Below, in pieces: positions 44,931 through 54,056 of a stretch of DNA of 64,000 nt. The notes below the pieces were generated by a model. The model was not told the DNA's origin. It saw nothing but the letters and a program-made list of their open reading frames with translations, and ran no database searches. This stretch comes from Parvularcula oceani. Its GTDB lineage: Bacteria; Pseudomonadota; Alphaproteobacteria; Caulobacterales; Parvularculaceae. A program made the position numbers and the translations under genes. Numbering within the stretch: the stretch's first letter is position 1; every line of letters starts with the position of its first letter. The DNA is taken from NCBI RefSeq assembly GCF_000733125.1, contig NZ_JPHU01000012.1:1-64000 (forward strand), read 5' to 3'.

Positions 44931-45851
44931 TCAGCGCACGAGCGGCCTGATCCGGTCGACCTCCGCGGCCTCGCACAGCGCCGTTCCCTCCGTCTGCATG
45001 GTCGCGGCAGCGGCCGCGACCGCGAGGCGCAGGGAAGGCGCGAGCTCCTCTCCGCGCGCAAGCCCCGCCGCGAGGCCGCCGACGAAGCTGTCTCCGGCAC
45101 CGACGGCGCTGCGGACCTTTACCGGCGGCGGGATCGCGGCGACCGCCTCCCCGCCTTCCACCAGCAGGGCGCCCTGCGCCCCGTGAGTGAGGATGACCGC
45201 TTCGCAGCCGCGCGCGAGCAGTGTCCTCGCCCACGACACCGCTCCGTCCGGCCAGGAGAGGCCGCTTCCTGCCAGCGCCTCGGCTTCCGAAAAGTTCAGT
45301 CTCAGGAGGAAAAGGCCCGCCGAAAGCGCGCCCGCCACGCCGCGGGAGCTGTCGAGGATGAAGCGCGCCTCCGCCTGCGCCGCGATGCGCGCCGCCCCGG
45401 CCCAGAATGCGCCGTCCGAGCCCGGCGGCAGGCTGCCGCTGCCCACGCAGAGCGCGCCCGGCGCCAAGGCATCGGCGAAGGCCGTCAGGAGCGCGGCCCC
45501 CTCCTCCCGCGTGAGCGCGGGCCCCGGCGTCACGAAGCGGAGAAGCTCGCCCGTCTCCTCGGACCGGGCAACGAAGCTCGACCGGGTCATGCCCGCGATC
45601 GGCACAGCCTCCGGCGTCAGCCCTTCTGCGGCGGCGAGCGTCTTCACCTGATCGCCGGTGACGCCGCCGAGCGGCAGGACGGCGCGGGTGGGAACCCCGA
45701 GGCGGGCGAGAACGCGCGAGACATTCACTCCGCCGCCGCCCGGATCGAGCCTTGCGGGGCCGGTTCTGAGCTTCACATCGGGCAGGATGCGGGACACCTC
45801 GACATAGGTATCGAGCGCAGGGTTCGGCGTGAGCGTGACGACGGGGTGCAT
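44931..45851 (-). CDS. PfkB family hexose-phosphate kinase (1-phosphofructokinase / Pfk-2 type)
   Basis: The 306-residue ribokinase-fold enzyme has VVTLTPNPALDTYV at the N-terminus, DPGGGGVNVSRVLARLG near 37, and the anion hole with catalytic Asp in RSAVGAGDSFVGGLAAGL near 254. These are the features of 1-phosphofructokinase, tagatose-6-phosphate kinase and E. coli PfkB. It feeds sugar phosphates into lower glycolysis. It is the last gene of the unit MaoC-Pta / ABC / permease / HlyD / kinase, all spaced by at most 4 nt or overlapping, so it is made with the fermentation genes. Which sugar phosphate it uses is not decidable here. Confidence 0.88.
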   Translation of the reverse strand: MHPVVTLTPNPALDTYVEVSRILPDVKLRTGPARLDPGGGGVNVSRVLARLGVPTRAVLPLGGVTGDQVKTLAAAEGLTPEAVPIAGMTRSSFVARSEETGELLRFVTPGPALTREEGAALLTAFADALAPGALCVGSGSLPPGSDGAFWAGAARIAAQAEARFILDSSRGVAGALSAGLFLLRLNFSEAEALAGSGLSWPDGAVSWARTLLARGCEAVILTHGAQGALLVEGGEAVAAIPPPVKVRSAVGAGDSFVGGLAAGLARGEELAPSLRLAVAAAAATMQTEGTALCEAAEVDRIRPLVR

Positions 45852-45855
45852 GGTC

Positions 45856-47094
45856 CTATCCTGTTTTCCTCTGCGTGATGCGGGCGCCGTCCCGTAGCTC
45901 TGCGCTGGGATGGGTGACGACGCTGTCCCCTTCGGCCAAGCCTTGCCTGACCTTCGCGACCACGCCGTTGTCCTGCGCGACCGAGACCTGCGTGAGGCGG
46001 GCGCGTCCCCCTTGCGCCCGGAACACCGCCCAGTCTCCGCCGGCACGGAACAGCGCGCTCGACGGCACCCGGAGCGCCTGGGGGTCGGCCCAAATCTCGA
46101 TGACCGCCTCGATGCGGTAGCCATGCCCGAGGCGGGCGCGCGCCGCATCCTTTCCGGTGAAGCGGATGACGGCGATCACGCGCTGCTCCTCGACGCCGAG
46201 CGCGGAATATTTGGTGAAGCCCCAGGGTTCGATGCGCTCCACCTCGCCGGCGAGCGGCTCGGGGCCGCCCCAGGCCTCGATGCGGACGGGATCGCCCGGC
46301 TCGGCCGCGACCGCATCGGAGGAGAGGAGCTCGACCTCCACCTCGAGATCGCCCTCGGGGTCTCCGATCTCGGCGAGGGCCGTGCCGGCGGCGACCACGC
46401 CTTCGCTTTCATGCATCACCTGGAGCAGGCGCCCCGTCACCGGCGCGCGGATCGGCAGCGCTCCGGGCGGATGGGGATTGCCGGTCATCTGCGCCATCAT
46501 GCGCTCCGGCGGCTCGAGCAGCGCCCTCGCATGGCGCAGATCGGCCTCGGCGGCGTGGATGGTGGCCTGCGCCGCGGCGACGGCTTCAAAGGCGCCCTCG
46601 GCGCTGCGCCGGGCGGCTTCGAGATCGCGCTGGGCGGCGGCCTCGACCCGGCGCAGGCTCGTCATCCGGGCCAGTTCGCTTTGCGCATAGGTTCTTTCGG
46701 CGAGGGCGCGGCCATGCTCGGCCTCCGCTGCCGCGAGCGCCGCTTCGGCCGCCTCGACGGCCGCTTCGGCCTGGCGCCGGGTGCGGGGGTCGAGCACCGC
46801 GGGGTCCGCGGGCATCATGTAGGCAAGAACGGTCTCGCCGCCTTTCACGGGGTCTCCGGGATCGAGTTCGATGCGCGAGACCCGCGCCGTGACCGGTGCG
46901 GACACCACGTAGTTGTCGCGCACGACCGTGCGCCCCTCCTCCCTGATGGTCACGCTCATCGGCCCGACCGTCACGTCTTCGAGGTCGACCGCCATCGGCC
47001 GGGGCCAGAAGGCCCAGACGAGCGTGGCGCCGACGAGAGAGGCGAGCACGAGGGCCAGGACGCCGCGGCGGGATCTGCGAGGTCTTGCGGCCAT
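45856..47094 (-). CDS. HlyD/MacA-type efflux adaptor
   Basis: The 412-residue protein has an N-terminal signal-anchor (GVLALVLASLVGATLVWAFW), a lipoyl/barrel-sandwich motif (VVSAPVTARVSRIELDPGDPVKGGE), a long Ala/Glu/Arg-rich coiled-coil hairpin (about 105-205) and the second half of the lipoyl motif (IRAPVTGRLLQV). It would bridge the inner-membrane ABC permease and an outer-membrane channel in the periplasm. It starts 3 nt after the permease gene. No TolC-like gene is nearby, so the channel must be supplied elsewhere. Confidence 0.9.
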   Translation of the reverse strand: MAARPRRSRRGVLALVLASLVGATLVWAFWPRPMAVDLEDVTVGPMSVTIREEGRTVVRDNYVVSAPVTARVSRIELDPGDPVKGGETVLAYMMPADPAVLDPRTRRQAEAAVEAAEAALAAAEAEHGRALAERTYAQSELARMTSLRRVEAAAQRDLEAARRSAEGAFEAVAAAQATIHAAEADLRHARALLEPPERMMAQMTGNPHPPGALPIRAPVTGRLLQVMHESEGVVAAGTALAEIGDPEGDLEVEVELLSSDAVAAEPGDPVRIEAWGGPEPLAGEVERIEPWGFTKYSALGVEEQRVIAVIRFTGKDAARARLGHGYRIEAVIEIWADPQALRVPSSALFRAGGDWAVFRAQGGRARLTQVSVAQDNGVVAKVRQGLAEGDSVVTHPSAELRDGARITQRKTG

Positions 47095-47097
47095 GCC

Positions 47098-49458
47098 CTA
47101 CTCCCTCACCTTGAGCGCGGAGACGAGGTCGAGCCGCCGCACGTCGCACATGACGAGAAGGCCCGCGGCCACCGAAGAGATGAGAACGGTCAATGCCGCG
47201 ACGCCGAAGCCCCGGGGGTCGAAGACCGTGGGGATGGAATAGAGGTCCGTGCTCACCGCCTGCGCCACGACGATCCACAGAAAGACGCCCATCATGCCGC
47301 CCACCGGCAGGGCGATCACCGTGAGAAGGGCGAGTTCGCCAAGGAGGACATAGCCCGCCTCGGCGCTCGTGAAGCCCAGGACCCTCAGGCTGGCGAGGTC
47401 GCGCGCCCGTTCGATGAAGGCGATCCGTGCGCTGTTGTAAACCACGCCCACGGCGATCACGATGGAGACGACCATCATGATGCGGCGGAACAGCCCGGGG
47501 CCCTCGTCCAGCATCCGGTCGAGCTCCGCGAGGGACTCGCTTTGCAGGGACACGCCGAGAACGATGGGGGCTTCGCGCAGCCTCTCGGTCACCGCATCGG
47601 CCCGCGCGCTATCGACCATGAGCACGGCGCCGCTCACCCGCCCCTCCTCGCCGAGAAGGCGCCCGAGGACGCCCTCGTCCATATAGGCGGGGGTGCCGAT
47701 CAGCGCGTCCGCCGTCGCGGCGACGGGCAGCGCGATGGAAGGCCGGCTGCCGGTGCGGACATCGACCGTGATCTCGTCACCCGCCTCGGCGCCGAGAAGC
47801 CGCGCCAGGCTTTGCGACAGGACGAGCCCGCCGGCGGGCATGTCGAGCGGCCGCAGATCGGCGCCGAGCGCGCGGGACAGCTCGGCCTCGCCGCTGAGGC
47901 CGGTGATGCTGCCCAGCCGCTCGGATGTTCCGTTCACGAAGCGCACGGGCACGTCGCGCCTGCCTTCCACCCGCTGCACGCCGTCGATGCGGCCGAGGGC
48001 GAAGAGGGCGGCGCGCCCCCGCGGGTCGGTGAAGGTGACGCCGACATCGTGCCGGTCGGCGATGTCGAAGCTGCGCACGACCATCTCGTCCACGGCGGCG
48101 GCGTTGAAGCCCATCATCACCGTCAGGCTCATCGCGGCGCCGATGCCGACAATGGTCAGCGCCGCCTTGAGGGGCGCGCGCAGGATGCGGCGGGCGACCA
48201 TGCGACTCGGCTGATCGAGCCAGCGCGGCAGGCTTCCCCTGCCCCCGTAATCGGGCGGGACGGGCGGCCGCATGGCGATGGCGGGCGGCAGGGCAGCGGC
48301 GGCCCGGACGGCGAGGACCGCGGCGATGCCGGCGCTGGCGACCCCTGCGAGGATGGACGTGCCGAGCGCCCTGACCGGCGGATCGTAGAGCAGGAAGGGA
48401 AAGTGGTATACGGAGCTGTAGAGCGCGCTGACCCTGGCGCCGAGATAAAGGCCGCCGAGCCAGCCGAGCACGCCGCCCAGGACCGCGACGGCGAGCGCGA
48501 ATTTCAGATAGTGCCAGCCGACCTCGCCGCCCGACCGCCCGAACGCCTTGAGGAGGCCGATCTCCTCGCGCTCCGTCTGGACCAGCCGTCCGATCACCAC
48601 GTTGAGGAGGAAGGCGCTGACCCCGAGAAAGAGCGGCGTCATGATCCGATCCATGACGCGCAGCTGCTCGAGATCCTCGGTCAGATAGCGGTCCGAGGTC
48701 TGATCCTCGCGGGCATAGGCGCCCGCGCCGCCATAGGGCGCAAGGAGGCGGTCCGCTGTCTCGATCACGGCAAGGAGGTCCGCGTCACGCGACAGGGTCA
48801 GCAGCGCATCGTTGAAGGCGCCGTCGAGATCGAATGCCGCTTCGAGCGCCTCGCGCGAGGCCCAGATGACGGCGAAGCGCGCATCGTTGGACACGAACTC
48901 GCCAGGTGCCATGGCGAAGATGAATTCCGGAGAATACGCGGTTCCGACGATGCGGAACGTCTCGCGCTGCCCGTCCGCCGTCACGGTGATGTCGTCGCCG
49001 GGGCCGAGGCCGGTCGCTCTGGCGAAGGCGTCGAGAAGCAGGATTTCGGAGGACCGCCCGGGCGCGATCATGCGTCCGGCCGAAAGCGTGACGCCGTTGA
49101 GCGGCGCGGCCGCCGAAGCATCGTAGGAGACGAGCCGGGCGCTGATCGGCGGCGCGCCCGGCAGGTCCACCCGGCCGAAGGCGCTGATGCGCCCTTCTGC
49201 GGCCGTCACGCCGTCGATCCGCCGCAGCCGCTCGATCAGCCCGACGGGCGCCCGCGTCACCGGCGCGAAGACATCCGCGAAGCGGGTGCGCTCGTAATAG
49301 GCGCGCTTGGTGGCGTCGAGCGCGGCATAGGTGCTGGTCGACATGACGAGCAGCGCCGATCCGGCGGCGATGACGAAGGCGATCGCCAGCACCTGTCCGC
49401 GCAGGCGCCAGAGGTCGCGCAGGAGCTTGCGGTCCAGAACCGGCAGCAGGCGGATCAC
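47098..49458 (-). CDS. ABC transporter permease, FtsX/MacB-like
   Basis: The 786-residue protein has two FtsX-type permease modules: hydrophobic segments near 20-42, 270-300, 320-350, 360-385, then a second set at the C-terminus ([33 protein letters not shown] and the region after [18 protein letters not shown]). Between them are two large periplasmic MacB-PCD-like domains. This ten-helix form is usual for lipoprotein or small-molecule exporters of the MacB/YknZ superfamily. A GTG start overlaps the ATPase stop (GTGA). Its cargo is unknown; the operon context with fermentation genes is unusual. Confidence 0.9.
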   Translation of the reverse strand: MIRLLPVLDRKLLRDLWRLRGQVLAIAFVIAAGSALLVMSTSTYAALDATKRAYYERTRFADVFAPVTRAPVGLIERLRRIDGVTAAEGRISAFGRVDLPGAPPISARLVSYDASAAAPLNGVTLSAGRMIAPGRSSEILLLDAFARATGLGPGDDITVTADGQRETFRIVGTAYSPEFIFAMAPGEFVSNDARFAVIWASREALEAAFDLDGAFNDALLTLSRDADLLAVIETADRLLAPYGGAGAYAREDQTSDRYLTEDLEQLRVMDRIMTPLFLGVSAFLLNVVIGRLVQTEREEIGLLKAFGRSGGEVGWHYLKFALAVAVLGGVLGWLGGLYLGARVSALYSSVYHFPFLLYDPPVRALGTSILAGVASAGIAAVLAVRAAAALPPAIAMRPPVPPDYGGRGSLPRWLDQPSRMVARRILRAPLKAALTIVGIGAAMSLTVMMGFNAAAVDEMVVRSFDIADRHDVGVTFTDPRGRAALFALGRIDGVQRVEGRRDVPVRFVNGTSERLGSITGLSGEAELSRALGADLRPLDMPAGGLVLSQSLARLLGAEAGDEITVDVRTGSRPSIALPVAATADALIGTPAYMDEGVLGRLLGEEGRVSGAVLMVDSARADAVTERLREAPIVLGVSLQSESLAELDRMLDEGPGLFRRIMMVVSIVIAVGVVYNSARIAFIERARDLASLRVLGFTSAEAGYVLLGELALLTVIALPVGGMMGVFLWIVVAQAVSTDLYSIPTVFDPRGFGVAALTVLISSVAAGLLVMCDVRRLDLVSALKVRE

Positions 49459-50225
49459 CAGCTCAGCTCCCTTGCCCGGGCCTTGTCCTCATTGCATGCG
49501 ACAGAGCCGACCCGCCCGTCCGCGAAGGTGACGACCCTGTCCGCCATGGCCGCGGTCGCCGCGGCATGGGTGATGATGAGTGTCGTCGTGCCGAGGCGCT
49601 CGTTGAGATCCTGAAGGACGGCCAGCACCTCCGTTCCCGTCCTGCTGTCGAGGGCACCGGTCGGCTCGTCGCAGAAGAGGACGGTGGGATTCTTGGCGAC
49701 GGCGCGGGCGATGGCCACCCGCTGCTGCTCTCCGCCGGACAGCTCTGAGGGAAAGTGATCCGCCCTGCCCTCGAGGCCGACAAGCGCCAGGGCCTCCATC
49801 GGATCGACCGGGTGCGGCGCGATTTCCGCGACGAGCTCCACATTCTCGAGCGCGGTGAGGCTGGGCATCAGATTGTAGAACTGGAAGACGAAGCCGACAT
49901 GGGCGCGCCGGTAGCGGGTGAGCTCCCGCTGCGAAGCCCCCGTCAGCGCCACGCCGCGGAACAGGACCTCTCCGTCCGTGGCCGTGTCGATGCCGCCGAG
50001 GATGTTGAGCAGGGTCGACTTCCCGCTTCCCGACGGTCCCAGAAGGACGGTCAGCTCTCCGTCCGGCAGGGTCAGGTCGATGCCGCGCAGCGCCCTGACG
50101 GCGGCCGTGCCTTCGCCATAGACCTTTGTCAGCGTTCGGATGACGAAGGCATCCTCGTGCCGCTGGCCGGCCTCCGGCGGGGCAGCATCCGGTGCTCTGC
50201 GCCTGCTACCCCGGAGCGTCCGCAT
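49455..50225 (-). CDS. ABC transporter ATP-binding protein, MacB/LolD type
   Basis: The 256-residue ATPase has Walker [19 protein letters not shown], the Q-loop in [18 protein letters not shown], the signature [14 protein letters not shown], Walker [15 protein letters not shown] and the switch His in LIITHAAA. These features place it with LolD/MacB transporters. The first ~28 residues ([20 protein letters not shown]) are unconserved, so a later start cannot be excluded. It overlaps the end of the MaoC-Pta gene by 20 nt. Confidence 0.92.
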   Translation of the reverse strand: MRTLRGSRRRAPDAAPPEAGQRHEDAFVIRTLTKVYGEGTAAVRALRGIDLTLPDGELTVLLGPSGSGKSTLLNILGGIDTATDGEVLFRGVALTGASQRELTRYRRAHVGFVFQFYNLMPSLTALENVELVAEIAPHPVDPMEALALVGLEGRADHFPSELSGGEQQRVAIARAVAKNPTVLFCDEPTGALDSRTGTEVLAVLQDLNERLGTTTLIITHAAATAAMADRVVTFADGRVGSVACNEDKARARELSW

Positions 50226-51618
50226 CGGCCTCCTCCGTTGCTGAAGCCGCCGCGCGCCACAGCCGTTCGGCGACGGCGAGGCTGGCCTTGCGCGGCAGCG
50301 CGCCCTCCGAGCGGCTCGTCAGCGCGATCGGCACGCGCGCCCCGAGCACCACGCCCGCCGCGACCGCGCCGCCGAGATGGTCGAGCTGCTTGGCGAGTAT
50401 GTTTCCCGCTTCGAGATCGGGCGCGAGAAGGATATCGGCGTCCCCGGCCACCGCCGAGCGCAGGCGCTTCGCAGCGACCGCTTCGGGCGAGACGGCGAGG
50501 TCGAAGGCGAGCGGGCCATCCGCCAGGAGCACGCCGAGCTGGCCGCGATCCGCCATGACCTTGAGTGCCGCCGCCTCCACCGTCGTCGGCAGCGTTTCCT
50601 CCACGGTCTCGACGGCGGAAAGGATCGCCGCCTTGGGAAGGGGGGTGCCGAGCGCGCGGGACAGCGCGCCCGCATTGGCGAGAATGTCCGCCTTCTGGGA
50701 CAGGCTCGGCGCCACGTTCACCGCGGCATCGGTTACGATGAGAAGCTTGTGGTAGGCAGGGGCATCCATGACATAGGCATGGCTGACGCGCCGCTCCGTC
50801 CGCAGACGGTTCGCGCGATCGAGGACGGGCGCCAGCACTTCGCTCGTATGCAGGTCCCCCTTCATCAGGATGTCGGCCTCGCCGCGTCCTGCCATCTCAG
50901 CGGCCCTCGCGCCCGCGGCGTGGCTGTGCGGCACGTCTTCGATGCGGGCGCCGCCGAGCGGACGGCCGAGGTCCGCCGCGGCGGCCTCGATCCGGTGCCG
51001 GGGGCCGACGAGAACGAGCTCCGCCCGCCCCTCCTCCGCCCGGTCCAGCACCGGACCCAGCGTGCGCGGGCTGACTGGATGGATGAGAGCGATCTTGGGA
51101 ATAGCGCCGCCTCCGGGGGCTGCCATGAGCGCATGCAGGCGCTCTCCTCGCTCCGGCAGGAGGAGCGCCGGCAGGTCGGGCAGATCGACGGCTCTCGCCT
51201 CGCGCGGTGCCAGCACCTCCGCCTCGCCGACGAGGACATCCCCTTCGCCACCTGACACGCGGCAGGCGAGCAGCACGCGCCCGTCTTCGGGCTTGCCTGC
51301 GACCTGCACCGTGGCCCGTACCTCATCGCCGACCCGCACCGGCGCGGTGAAGCGGAAGTCCTGACGCAGATAGATCGTGCCTGGCCCGGGCAGTTCCGTC
51401 CCCAGGAGCGTCGAGATCAGCGATGCGGTCCAGGCGCCGTGGGCGACGATGCCGTGAAAGGGGCCCGAGCGCGCCCACGCCTCGTCCATGTGGGCCGGGT
51501 TCACGTCGCCGGAAATGCCGGCGAAAGCGGCGATGTCGTGCATGGTGAGCCGGCGGGTCAGCGAAGCCTCCTCGCCGATGGCCAGATCCTGCCATCTCCT
51601 GCCGGTCGCCTGCCGCAT
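50206..51618 (-). CDS. Bifunctional MaoC-like hydratase / phosphate acetyl(butyryl)transferase
   Basis: The 470-residue fusion has an N-terminal MaoC/R-hydratase hot-dog domain (about 1-135, with [18 protein letters not shown] and [16 protein letters not shown]) and a C-terminal Pta/Ptb domain (about 160-470, with [28 protein letters not shown] and [12 protein letters not shown]). It probably makes or uses acyl-phosphate from acyl-CoA, and the hydratase supplies (R)-3-hydroxyacyl-CoA for PHA. A strong GAGGAGG 5 nt before the ATG decides the start. It heads the five-gene unit and has an FNR-like site centred 57.5 nt upstream. Confidence 0.9.
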   Translation of the reverse strand: MRQATGRRWQDLAIGEEASLTRRLTMHDIAAFAGISGDVNPAHMDEAWARSGPFHGIVAHGAWTASLISTLLGTELPGPGTIYLRQDFRFTAPVRVGDEVRATVQVAGKPEDGRVLLACRVSGGEGDVLVGEAEVLAPREARAVDLPDLPALLLPERGERLHALMAAPGGGAIPKIALIHPVSPRTLGPVLDRAEEGRAELVLVGPRHRIEAAAADLGRPLGGARIEDVPHSHAAGARAAEMAGRGEADILMKGDLHTSEVLAPVLDRANRLRTERRVSHAYVMDAPAYHKLLIVTDAAVNVAPSLSQKADILANAGALSRALGTPLPKAAILSAVETVEETLPTTVEAAALKVMADRGQLGVLLADGPLAFDLAVSPEAVAAKRLRSAVAGDADILLAPDLEAGNILAKQLDHLGGAVAAGVVLGARVPIALTSRSEGALPRKASLAVAERLWRAAASATEEADADAPG

Positions 51619-51668
51619 GGGACCTCCTCGTCTCGGGGAGAACCAAGCAGCCGCGGCTCGCATCGGCC

Positions 51669-51682
51669 TTGATGCTGCGCAA
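51669..51682. promoter_or_regulatory. FNR/FixK-type site, nearer the MaoC-Pta gene
   Basis: TTGATGCTGCGCAA matches the FNR-family palindrome TTGAT-N4-ATCAA at TTGAT and CAA. It is centred 57.5 nt before the MaoC-Pta start codon in the 144-nt divergent gap to the phasin gene. Confidence 0.6.
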
Positions 51683-51689
51683 CACGGGC

Positions 51690-51703
51690 TTGATCGGCAT
51701 CAG
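51690..51703. promoter_or_regulatory. FNR/FixK-type site, nearer the phasin gene
   Basis: TTGATCGGCATCAG has 9 of 10 consensus bases of TTGAT-N4-ATCAA. Its centre is 66.5 nt before the phasin ATG, and a CATGCT -10-like hexamer lies 32 nt further on (51726-51731). Confidence 0.65.
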
Positions 51704-51762
51704 CGCGGGCATGAACCGGTCGCGGCATGCTCCGGACCATCTCAGACCAGGGAGGTTATCTC

Positions 51763-52227
51763 ATGGCGGACGCATCACCCCGCACATCCAAGAAGGAGGC
51801 CGCCTCGCCCGGCCCCGCCGTCACCGGTTCCGACGAAATGCCGCCCCCTTTCGTCTCGATCTATACGCCCCTCCTCGACGGCAGGGTGGGGATCGGCATC
51901 GCGGCGCATGGCCTCAAGGCCTGTGCGAACGCCGCGGTCGGCGTGCTGACCATCGGGACCGAGATGCTCCGCTTCGCTTCTCACAGAGCGAAGAAGGAGG
52001 CGGAGACCGGGCAGCACATGTCGCGATGCCGCAGCCCGGCCGAGCTCTACAGCACCCAGAGCGCCTTCATGGAGCAGACCCTGCACGACTACGCGGCCGA
52101 GACCTCGAAGATGGCGGCCTTGCTGACGGCCGCGGCGCAGGAGGCGGTGACGCCGCTTACCAGCGAGACCGCGGGTCTGCTGCAGCGGATCGAGGAGATT
52201 CCGGCGGATAACGGGCACTTCGTATGA
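51763..52227 (+). CDS. Phasin family protein
   Basis: The 154-residue protein has the Phasin_2 (PF09361) helical core: CRSPAELYSTQSAFMEQTLHDYAAETSKMA (about 87-116) and the helices around it. Phasins coat polyhydroxyalkanoate granules and control their size and number. AGGGAGG precedes the ATG; the open frame runs 12 codons further upstream. It sits 3.6 kb from phaC and faces Hsp20 across a hairpin. It has its own FNR-like site. Confidence 0.88.
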   Translation: MADASPRTSKKEAASPGPAVTGSDEMPPPFVSIYTPLLDGRVGIGIAAHGLKACANAAVGVLTIGTEMLRFASHRAKKEAETGQHMSRCRSPAELYSTQSAFMEQTLHDYAAETSKMAALLTAAAQEAVTPLTSETAGLLQRIEEIPADNGHFV

Positions 52228-52264
52228 GGCGAAACGGTCCACCCGGCCGAGCCCGTAGCCACGG

Positions 52265-52320
52265 CCCGGCCGGAGAGAAACGCTTCCGCATACCGGGCGC
52301 CCCCCCCCTCTCCGGCCGGG
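52265..52320. terminator. Inverted repeat between convergent phasin and hsp20 genes
   Basis: CCCGGCCGGAGAG at 52265-52277 is perfectly repeated in inverse at 52308-52320, leaving a 30-nt C-rich loop. It separates two convergent genes and probably ends both transcripts, although no T-run follows. Confidence 0.5.
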
Positions 52321-52327
52321 CAAGGTC

Positions 52328-52819
52328 CTATTTGCCGATGGGTATCTTCTTCTTGTGCGTCTTGGCCTCGGCGCTCTTGGGCAGAGTGATCTTCAGGACC
52401 CCGTCTTCATAGCGGGCAGCGACTTTGGCGCCTTCGACATCCCGAGGCAGTTCGATCTCCCGGTAGAAGCTGCCATAGGCCCGCTCGACCCGGCGGAAGT
52501 CGCGGCCTTCTTCCTCGCGTTCGCTCTTGCGCTCGCCGCGGACGGTCAGGGTGCTGTCGGTGAGGTCGATGTCGATATCCTCCTCCTTCATGCCGGGCAC
52601 GTCGATCTCGGCGAGATAGGCATCCTCCGTCTCGCTGACGTCCATCGCGCCGAAGCCGGTCGGCTGCCGCTCGAAGAGGCGCTCGGCGAGGGTGAAGGGG
52701 TCGGAGCGCATGAGATCGAAGACGCGGTCGAAATCCCGGCTCGGCGAAAGCAGGCTGCGGTCCGGCGCGGAAGCGCCCAGATCGCGGCTGCGGCGGGGGA
52801 ACATGGTGGGCATGTGCAT
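52328..52819 (-). CDS. Hsp20/alpha-crystallin family small heat-shock protein
   Basis: The 163-residue chaperone has a variable N-terminus, an alpha-crystallin domain (about 55-150: DAYLAEIDVPGMKEEDIDIDLTDS, YGSFYREIELPRDVEG, YEDGVLKITLPK) and a short basic tail. It holds unfolding proteins without ATP; near PHA genes such proteins often coat granules. GGGAGA lies before the ATG. An FNR-like site lies about 64 nt upstream, inside the end of ackA. Confidence 0.93.
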   Translation of the reverse strand: MHMPTMFPRRSRDLGASAPDRSLLSPSRDFDRVFDLMRSDPFTLAERLFERQPTGFGAMDVSETEDAYLAEIDVPGMKEEDIDIDLTDSTLTVRGERKSEREEEGRDFRRVERAYGSFYREIELPRDVEGAKVAARYEDGVLKITLPKSAEAKTHKKKIPIGK

Positions 52820-52876
52820 GAATGTCTCCCTGTTGGCGACAGGAGACAGGATGATCCGGCCCCACGCCTTCCGTCC

Positions 52877-52890
52877 TTGCGCTTCGTCAA
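52877..52890. promoter_or_regulatory. FNR/FixK-type site upstream of hsp20
   Basis: Read on the minus strand it is TTGACGAAGCGCAA. It is centred 64.5 nt before the hsp20 ATG and overlaps the stop codon of ackA. Confidence 0.6.
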
Positions 52891-53996
52891 CCGTGCGGCC
52901 CCTTATGCGCGAGAAGGGTCAGCGCATCGGCGCGTAGCACGCCCTCCTCGTCGCTCGGCAGGACGAGCACCGGAACGCCGCCCTTCCCGCCCGGCACGAT
53001 CCCGAGCGGCCGCAGCCGGGAGCAGATGCGCTCACGGACCTGCGGCAGATGCTCGCCGACGCCTCCCGTGAAGACGAGGGCATCGATCCCGCCCGCAGCG
53101 ACCGCCATCGCGGCGATCCCCATGGCCGCGCGATGGCAATAGACTTCCACCGCCTGAGCGGCGGCTTCGTCCGGCTCATGCAGCAGCCTGCCGATGTCGC
53201 CGGTCGAACCCGATATTCCCGCAAGGCCCGATTCTTGGGAGAGAAGCCGCTCGGCTTCGGAGAGCGGCAGGCCGCCTTGGCGCAGGAGGTGGAGGACGAC
53301 GCCCGGGTCGAGATCGCCCGTGCGGGTCGCCATGGGCAGGCCGCCCAGCGCCGTCAGTCCCATCGTCGTCTCGACGCTGCGCCCTTCGACAAGGGCGCAG
53401 AGGCTCGACCCGCTGCCCAGATGGCAGGCGACGGCGCGGGCGTGGCCGGGTGTCCCCGGCCCCCAGATCCGCTCGGCGACAGAGCGATAGGACAGGCCAT
53501 GGAAGCCGTAGCGCCGGATGCCGGCCTCATGGAAGCGGCGGGGCAATGGCAGGCGCGCGGCGCGATCCGGCATCCCGGCGTGGAAATCCGTGTCGAAGCT
53601 CGCGATCTGGATCGCGTCCGGCAGCGCCGAGCGGGCCGCTTCGATCGCCAGGAGGGCGGAGCTCTGATGCAGCGGGGCCAGAGGCACCAGCGCCTCGATC
53701 TGCGCCTGCGCCGCCTCATCGACGAAGAGAGGCCCGCGAAGGCCCGCTCCGTGCACCACGCGATGGGCGACGGCACCGATTCTGGGCTCCGTGCCGCCGA
53801 TCCGCGCGATGACGGATGCGACGGCACCGGCCAGCCCATCGGATGCGAAGGCTTCTTCTTCCTCGCCGATGATCAGGCGGGCGCGGCCATAGAGGTCCCG
53901 CACCTGGCCGCGCAGAGACGGTTCCGGTCCGCCCTCCTAGTAAAGAGCGAATTTCAGGCTGGAGGAACCCGTGTTGAGGACGAGGATTTCCGGCAT
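52887..53996 (-). pseudogene. ackA: Acetate kinase with in-frame amber codon at position 20
   Basis: The reading frame begins at the ATG at 53996 and codes for the typical start MPEILVLNTGSSSLKFALY. It then meets TAG at 53937-53939 (codon 20) and continues in frame, EGGPEPSLRGQ, through a complete acetate/propionate kinase of about 369 codons. The later motifs are intact: HRVVHGAG, FDTDFHAGMP, RRYGFHGLSY, HLGSGSSL, TRTGDLDP and FTGGVGEH. The part after a downstream GTG (53903) lacks the first phosphate loop and should be inactive. A single C-to-T change (CAG to TAG) would explain it, as would a sequencing error. It lies after phaC in the usp-phaC-ackA unit. The enzyme would make ATP and acetate from acetyl phosphate. 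Confidence 0.85.
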
Positions 53997-54014
53997 GGCC
54001 ATCGGTTCGCTCCC

Positions 54015-54032
54015 GCCCGGCACATGCCGGGC
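54015..54032 (-). other. Intercistronic palindrome between phaC and ackA
   Basis: GCCCGGCA and TGCCGGGC pair with a CA centre, in the 60-nt gap between the phaC stop and the ackA start. It may stabilise the phaC mRNA or lower ackA expression. Confidence 0.4.
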
Positions 54033-54056
54033 CGCTGCGCATGATCGGACAGTGGA

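Noticed and set aside
45910-49614. A 1234-codon plus-strand open frame
   Set aside because: It lies antisense to the HlyD, permease and ATPase genes, is Gly/Arg/His-rich without family motifs, and fits the usual stop-poor shadow in GC-rich DNA.
53937-53939. Pyrrolysine or other recoding at the ackA TAG
   Set aside because: No pyl genes or recoding structure are visible, and acetate kinases do not use such residues; a mutation or error is simpler.
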